64,000 bases of DNA from assembly GCF_019049285.1 (NCBI RefSeq), contig NZ_JAGMUL010000014.1, forward strand, positions 54,299-118,298. The letters are read 5' to 3'. The notes below the pieces were generated by a model that ran no database searches, had not been told where the DNA came from, and saw only the letters and a list, made by a program, of their open reading frames with translations. The stretch's first letter is position 1; each line of letters opens with the position of its first letter. The position numbers were made by a program, and so were the translations under genes. Positions 60,974 through 64,000 of the stretch are shown piece after piece. Source of the stretch: Streptomyces sp. AC550_RSS872. GTDB lineage: Bacteria > Actinomycetota > Actinomycetes > Streptomycetales > Streptomycetaceae.

Positions 60974-60988
60974 CTGACTGAGCGTCAG
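60974..60988. promoter_or_regulatory. CTGAC-N5-GTCAG palindrome, site 4
   Basis: CTGACTGAGCGTCAG, 54 bp upstream of the SDR start, followed by AT as at sites 1 and 3. Confidence 0.65.
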
Positions 60989-61097
60989 ATGCAAGTCGGA
61001 TGCGGACATCTGTCGTTGCTGAGGCGAATATCACTGACTCGCAAGTAGGGATGTTTGACCCTGTCGGCGTTCGTCAAGCGAACGCAAAATCCGTCCC

Positions 61098-61841
61098 ATG
61101 TCCAAGCGGAGACTGAAGAACAGGAAGATCAGGATCGCGGCGGTCGGTTCGGCCGTCGTGACCGGCGGAGCCCTCGCCGCCGTACTGCTGCCGTCGGCCA
61201 ACGCCGCCGAGGAGAAGACTCCCGAGCAGATCACGGATCTGTGCAAGCGGGCCGAGGTGCTCAACGGGAAGCGGCAGTCCATTTTCGATTTTGGGGGCCA
61301 TCCGGTCGCCGGCCCGCATTTCGGATCCGACAACTGCGATTTCGTGGAGACGAATTTCGAGACCTTCGACGGGCCGCCGGAGAAGTCCTCCATCGACTTC
61401 CCGAACTGCGAGCCGGACGCGACCGAGCCGGCGAAGGTGTCGGTCACCTGGTCGGCGACCGCGGCCCAGGGCCAGGGCAAGTACACCTCCACCCAGCAGG
61501 GTGCGGCCGGAGGCCTCTTCGGCGCCCTGACGGGGTCCTGGCTGAAGCACAAGGGCACCCTCGACATGACCGTCAGGTCGGCGACCGCCGGTGACACCGA
61601 GCAGCGGGAAGTGCCGGTCGGCAAGGTGCTCCACATGGAGTTCACGCCGAAGCTCCAGCGCATGACCGGCGAATGGCGGGTGCGCATCGACGCCGACCCG
61701 GGCGGCTTCGCCACGAACCCCTCCCCCGAGCAGAACTTCGTGGCTCCCGAGGTCGTCGAGGGCCCCGTCATCCTGCCGGGCGCGGCGGGTGCCCCCGGTG
61801 TCGTGGACGGCACGTCCAAGGCCGTCCTGACCGACTGCTGA
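61098..61841 (+). CDS. Secreted protein A, possible aerolysin-like beta-structured protein
   Basis: A 247-residue protein with a Sec signal (KRRLKNRKIRIAAVGSAVVT, cleavage near ANA-AEE). The mature part has SDNCDFVETNFETFDGPPEK, then long runs of alternating polar/hydrophobic residues (AKVSVTWSATAAQGQGKYTS; GTLDMTVRSATAG), then REVPVGKVLHMEFTPKLQRM with TGEWRVRID. The VP-G turn leading into two strands is seen near the end of ETX/MTX2/aerolysin pore formers. The next gene encodes a related protein. Fold assignment is inference; the paralogy is visible. Confidence 0.75.
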   Translation: MSKRRLKNRKIRIAAVGSAVVTGGALAAVLLPSANAAEEKTPEQITDLCKRAEVLNGKRQSIFDFGGHPVAGPHFGSDNCDFVETNFETFDGPPEKSSIDFPNCEPDATEPAKVSVTWSATAAQGQGKYTSTQQGAAGGLFGALTGSWLKHKGTLDMTVRSATAGDTEQREVPVGKVLHMEFTPKLQRMTGEWRVRIDADPGGFATNPSPEQNFVAPEVVEGPVILPGAAGAPGVVDGTSKAVLTDC

Positions 61842-61883
61842 TCCCTTGATCCCCCGCCTCCCCACCCCTCACAGGAGAACCCC

Positions 61884-62672
61884 ATGACACGCGCCGGCCG
61901 CGGAAGCCACCGGAGCAAGAAGAAGCGCGTCACCCTCGCCCTGGCCCCCGTGGCGGCCGTCGCGGTGGCCGCGGCGCTGATGAACTCGGCGGGCGCCGCC
62001 ACCGCCTCCGAAGTGACCGCCGACTGCTCGGCGGACTCCGACAAGCTGGAGAACTGCGAGTTCGTCGACGTCCAGTTCAAGCGGAACAGCCTCGGGCCCA
62101 ACGAGCGCGTCTCCGCGGTGACCGACAACTGCGCGTCGACGGCCACCGCCTCGAAGACCTTCAATGTGAGCGCGTCCGTCACCAGGACCATCCAGCTGGA
62201 GGACGGCTTCACCGCGGACGCCGGTACGAAGCTCGGCGATTCCTTCTTCGAGATCGGCGTGAAGTTCAGCACCTCGGAAACCAACATCACGCGCGACGAC
62301 AAGACGACCACCCTGGCGTTCAGCAGGACGGACACCGTGCAGGCGGACAGCCTCGCCTTTTTCATGTGGTCCGCGAAACGCACGGACGTGAGTGGCTTCC
62401 TGCGGGCCACGTACAAGGAGGCGCAGGACGGCCAGAAGGTGTTCTTCGCCCCGAGCGAGGGCGCCACGAGCGTGCACGTCTTCTATCCGCAGATCCTGAA
62501 GAACGGTACCCCTGACGGCCGCCTCTGGCTGCGCAATGTGCAGTGCGGGACTCCCGAAGCCTCGGGGCTGCGGAATTCCACGCGCGCCCTCAGGTCGGAA
62601 CCCGGATTCGGCCAGGCCGGCGAGAACGTCACCGACATGGAAATCCCCCTGTCGGAGATTCCGGCGCCGTAA
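61884..62672 (+). CDS. Secreted protein B, possible aerolysin-like, related to protein A
   Basis: A 262-residue protein from ATG 61884 (AGGAG upstream), 42 bp after protein A. Signal to about AGA-ATA. LENCEFVDVQFKRNSLGPNE parallels DNCDFVETNFETFDGPPEK in A. It then has SKTFNVSASVTRTIQLEDGF, TADAGTKLGDSFFEIGVKFS and SETNITRDDKTTTLAFSRTD, a textbook alternation of Ser/Thr and hydrophobic strand residues with a central loop, as in the membrane-inserting region of aerolysin-type toxins, followed by GFLRATYKE. A binary or accessory/effector pair is possible. Function unknown. Confidence 0.75.
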   Translation: MTRAGRGSHRSKKKRVTLALAPVAAVAVAAALMNSAGAATASEVTADCSADSDKLENCEFVDVQFKRNSLGPNERVSAVTDNCASTATASKTFNVSASVTRTIQLEDGFTADAGTKLGDSFFEIGVKFSTSETNITRDDKTTTLAFSRTDTVQADSLAFFMWSAKRTDVSGFLRATYKEAQDGQKVFFAPSEGATSVHVFYPQILKNGTPDGRLWLRNVQCGTPEASGLRNSTRALRSEPGFGQAGENVTDMEIPLSEIPAP

Positions 62673-62679
62673 CAGGTTC

Positions 62680-63294
62680 TCAGGTGCGAATCACGGGCGC
62701 GGCTCCCAGCCACCTCAGGACCGCGTCCGTGCTTCCGCGCGCGTCGAGCTTGGCGTAGATGTTGCTGAGGTTGTTGCGAACGGTCTTCTCGCTCAGCCGT
62801 AATCGCAGCCCGATCTCCTGCGCGCCCAGGCCGGTCGACAGCAGCTCCATGATCTGCCGCTCCCGCGGCGAGAGCAGCTCGCGCAGCCGTTCCAACGCCT
62901 CCCCGCCGCTGGGCAGCCGCCGGGCCCCCTCCCGCAGGGCCGCACAGGCCGCCGGGGAGAGGTAGGTGTGCCCGACGGTGGCGCCCACGACGGCTGACGA
63001 CAGCATGCAGGTGCAGTAGTCGCCCTCGACCAGATAGCCCGCCCCGGCACGGAACACCTCGACGATGGCCTCGGTGTCCCGGCAGGGGCTGATCACGATC
63101 GCGGGGGCGGCGGTCGCGGACAGCTCCCGTACGGCCGCGGAGGGTTCGTCGCGGTGGAGGATCACGACGTCCGCCGCCCTGACCAGGGGCACCACCTCTC
63201 CGACGTACGGGTCGTCCGGGGCCGGCCAGTCGGGGTGCGGCCAGGTGTCCTCGGGGCAGTCGAGGGCAACGGTGAGTTTCCGGGAAGTGCGCAC
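62680..63294 (-). CDS. LuxR-type DNA-binding regulator with degenerate receiver
   Basis: A 204-residue protein from GTG 63294. The C-terminal LuxR HTH is clear: LLSPRERQIMELLSTGLGAQ then LRLSEKTVRNNLSNIYAKLD. The N-terminal receiver-like domain lacks the usual acidic pair and phosphoacceptor (ADVVILHRDEPSAA), so it is probably phosphorylation-independent. It converges on the secreted-protein pair with 7 bp between stops. Confidence 0.88.
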   Translation of the reverse strand: MRTSRKLTVALDCPEDTWPHPDWPAPDDPYVGEVVPLVRAADVVILHRDEPSAAVRELSATAAPAIVISPCRDTEAIVEVFRAGAGYLVEGDYCTCMLSSAVVGATVGHTYLSPAACAALREGARRLPSGGEALERLRELLSPRERQIMELLSTGLGAQEIGLRLRLSEKTVRNNLSNIYAKLDARGSTDAVLRWLGAAPVIRT

Positions 63295-63378
63295 GTCATT
63301 TGTGTCCTTCCGCCGAAGCCGGACGGGCGTACGTCTACGTCAGTACGTCCATGCATACGGGGCTCGACGTGGGCGTGT

Positions 63379-63600
63379 TCAAGCTTTCAAGGAATGCGCT
63401 TGTGTCTCCACGAAGTGGTCGAACTCGCCGGCCCGTACGCCGAGTACGAAGGCGTTCCACTTGTGGCGGTCGGTGGTGACGACTATGTCCGGGGCGCTCG
63501 TCTCGCGAGCGTAGGCGCAGGTCAGTGGATCCGCCGGTGTCGTATGGGTACGGGGATCACGACAGCATCCTCCATTGAGTACGCGTACCCAGCCAGTGCC
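63379..63600 (-). CDS. DUF397-like protein, start uncertain
   Basis: The frame ends CAYARETSAPDIVVTTDRHK then WNAFVLGVRAGEFDHFVETQ, which fits the second half of DUF397 proteins (W-x-x-F-x-x-G-V-R-x-G-E-F-D). The first half with the SSYS motif is not present. The only long start (63639) gives an unlikely N-terminus, and GGAGG near 63580 leads into another frame. Either a short DUF397 variant or a 5'-damaged gene. No XRE partner is in view. Confidence 0.55.
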   Translation of the reverse strand, partial: GTGWVRVLNGGCCRDPRTHTTPADPLTCAYARETSAPDIVVTTDRHKWNAFVLGVRAGEFDHFVETQAHSLKA

Positions 63601-63650
63601 GAGTAGCGGCGCCGATCTCCTGGCCACTCCCGCCGCCATATCGTCACCCC

Positions 63651-64000
63651 ATGCCTGAGCAGACCGCGCCGACCAGCACCAGCACCAGCACCAGCACCAC
63701 CCCGGATGGCTCCGGCTCCTCCTCTTCCCTTCGCCGTGCCCTCGGATACGGCTGCGCCGCGCTCATCGGCATACCTCTTGTGGCCCTGCTCGTGCTGATC
63801 GGCACGCTCGCCTGGGACAACCGGGGGGCGACCGACTTCCCCCGCGTCGCGCCCGGGGACATGGCGGACCGTGCGTTCGAGCGCTCCCGGGAGGCGTACG
63901 AGGTCCTGGGGTTCACGCGCACCGTGGAGCCGGGACGCGCGGGGGACATCGGCGTCGGCGCGGAGAACACACTGAGCTCCGACCTGTGCTGGACCAGTGG
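63651..64000 (+). CDS. Membrane-anchored hypothetical protein, cut by window end
   Basis: The first 116 residues of a protein: Thr/Ser-rich N-terminus with an ST repeat (TSTSTSTSTTPDGSG), one transmembrane helix (GCAALIGIPLVALLVLIGTL), then the start of an extracellular domain (GDMADRAFERSREAYEVLGF). It resembles Streptomyces lipoprotein-like membrane proteins of unknown function. The 3' end is outside the window. Confidence 0.7.
   Translation, partial: MPEQTAPTSTSTSTSTTPDGSGSSSSLRRALGYGCAALIGIPLVALLVLIGTLAWDNRGATDFPRVAPGDMADRAFERSREAYEVLGFTRTVEPGRAGDIGVGAENTLSSDLCWTS

Noticed and set aside
1..64000. tRNA, rRNA, riboswitch or CRISPR features
   Set aside because: No cloverleaf-like CCA-proximal segments, conserved riboswitch cores or spaced repeats were recognised by eye; a covariance-model scan was not possible.

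Overview
The window looks like a Streptomyces chromosome (or a close relative). It is strongly GC-rich with G/C third positions and frequent GTG/TTG starts. It carries actinobacterial hallmarks: a fused FO synthase for coenzyme F420, XRE/DUF397 pairs, a SARP fragment, a GH11 xylanase, GPP34 and DUF3558-type lipoproteins. No rRNA, tRNA or CRISPR array was seen. All family names come from reading the protein sequences; no database was searched.

Layout. 1-2.0 kb is a graveyard of a decayed secondary-metabolism locus (acyl-CoA carboxylase, glycosyltransferase-like, sugar oxidoreductase, NDP-hexose 2,3-dehydratase and SARP pieces). 2-11.7 kb holds a TetR/membrane pair with a nested palindromic operator, a zinc-ribbon orphan, lipoproteins, an orphan ChvE-type sugar-binding protein, an MBL hydrolase, and a four-gene DUF2617-DUF4247-DUF350-spermidine synthase-like operon. 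11.7-13.4 kb is a secreted xylan-degrading pair (GH11 xylanase, CE4 acetylxylan esterase). 13.5-24.8 kb is mixed core: a binding protein, an alpha/beta hydrolase divergent from a CGNR regulator, a methyltransferase relic, a two-component system, MFS/ArsR, glutathione peroxidase, MerR, XRE/DUF397 and GPP34. 25-31.3 kb holds a large D,D-carboxypeptidase with an acidic repetitive tail, a polytopic membrane protein, a conserved hypothetical and an SDR; a sodium:solute symporter follows to 33.0 kb.

33.0-36.4 kb is a mosaic of insertion-sequence remains, bounded by an 18-bp inverted repeat. Inside it is a second inverted pair of IS5-type transposase tails, each ending in a ~26-bp terminal repeat. 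These flank a wrecked GH6 cellulase and an intact small secreted protein; a LysE-type exporter and a 5'-truncated IS5 transposase follow. 36.5-41.6 kb has small regulators, a divergent ADP-ribosylglycohydrolase homologue, a frameshifted DNA-binding protein and a deletion scar in an ATPase/XRE/DUF397 locus. 41.6-55.4 kb carries a STAND ATPase with a TPR array, membrane proteins, an apparently inactive L,D-transpeptidase homologue, FbiC, an acyltransferase, a PHP-type hydrolase, an EEP phosphatase, a Ddn-like F420-dependent protein and an alpha/beta hydrolase.

55.4-61.0 kb is a catabolic-looking set (aldehyde dehydrogenase, D-aminoacylase-type amidohydrolase, LLM flavin/F420 oxidoreductase, SDR). 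The 15-bp palindrome CTGAC-N5-GTCAG occurs around its LLM and SDR genes, and again 30 kb away before the SDR at 30.5 kb, which suggests one TetR-type regulon. 61.1-62.7 kb encodes two adjacent related secreted proteins whose strand pattern recalls aerolysin-type pore formers; this is the best candidate for an undescribed system. A LuxR-type regulator, a DUF397-like frame and a truncated membrane protein end the window.
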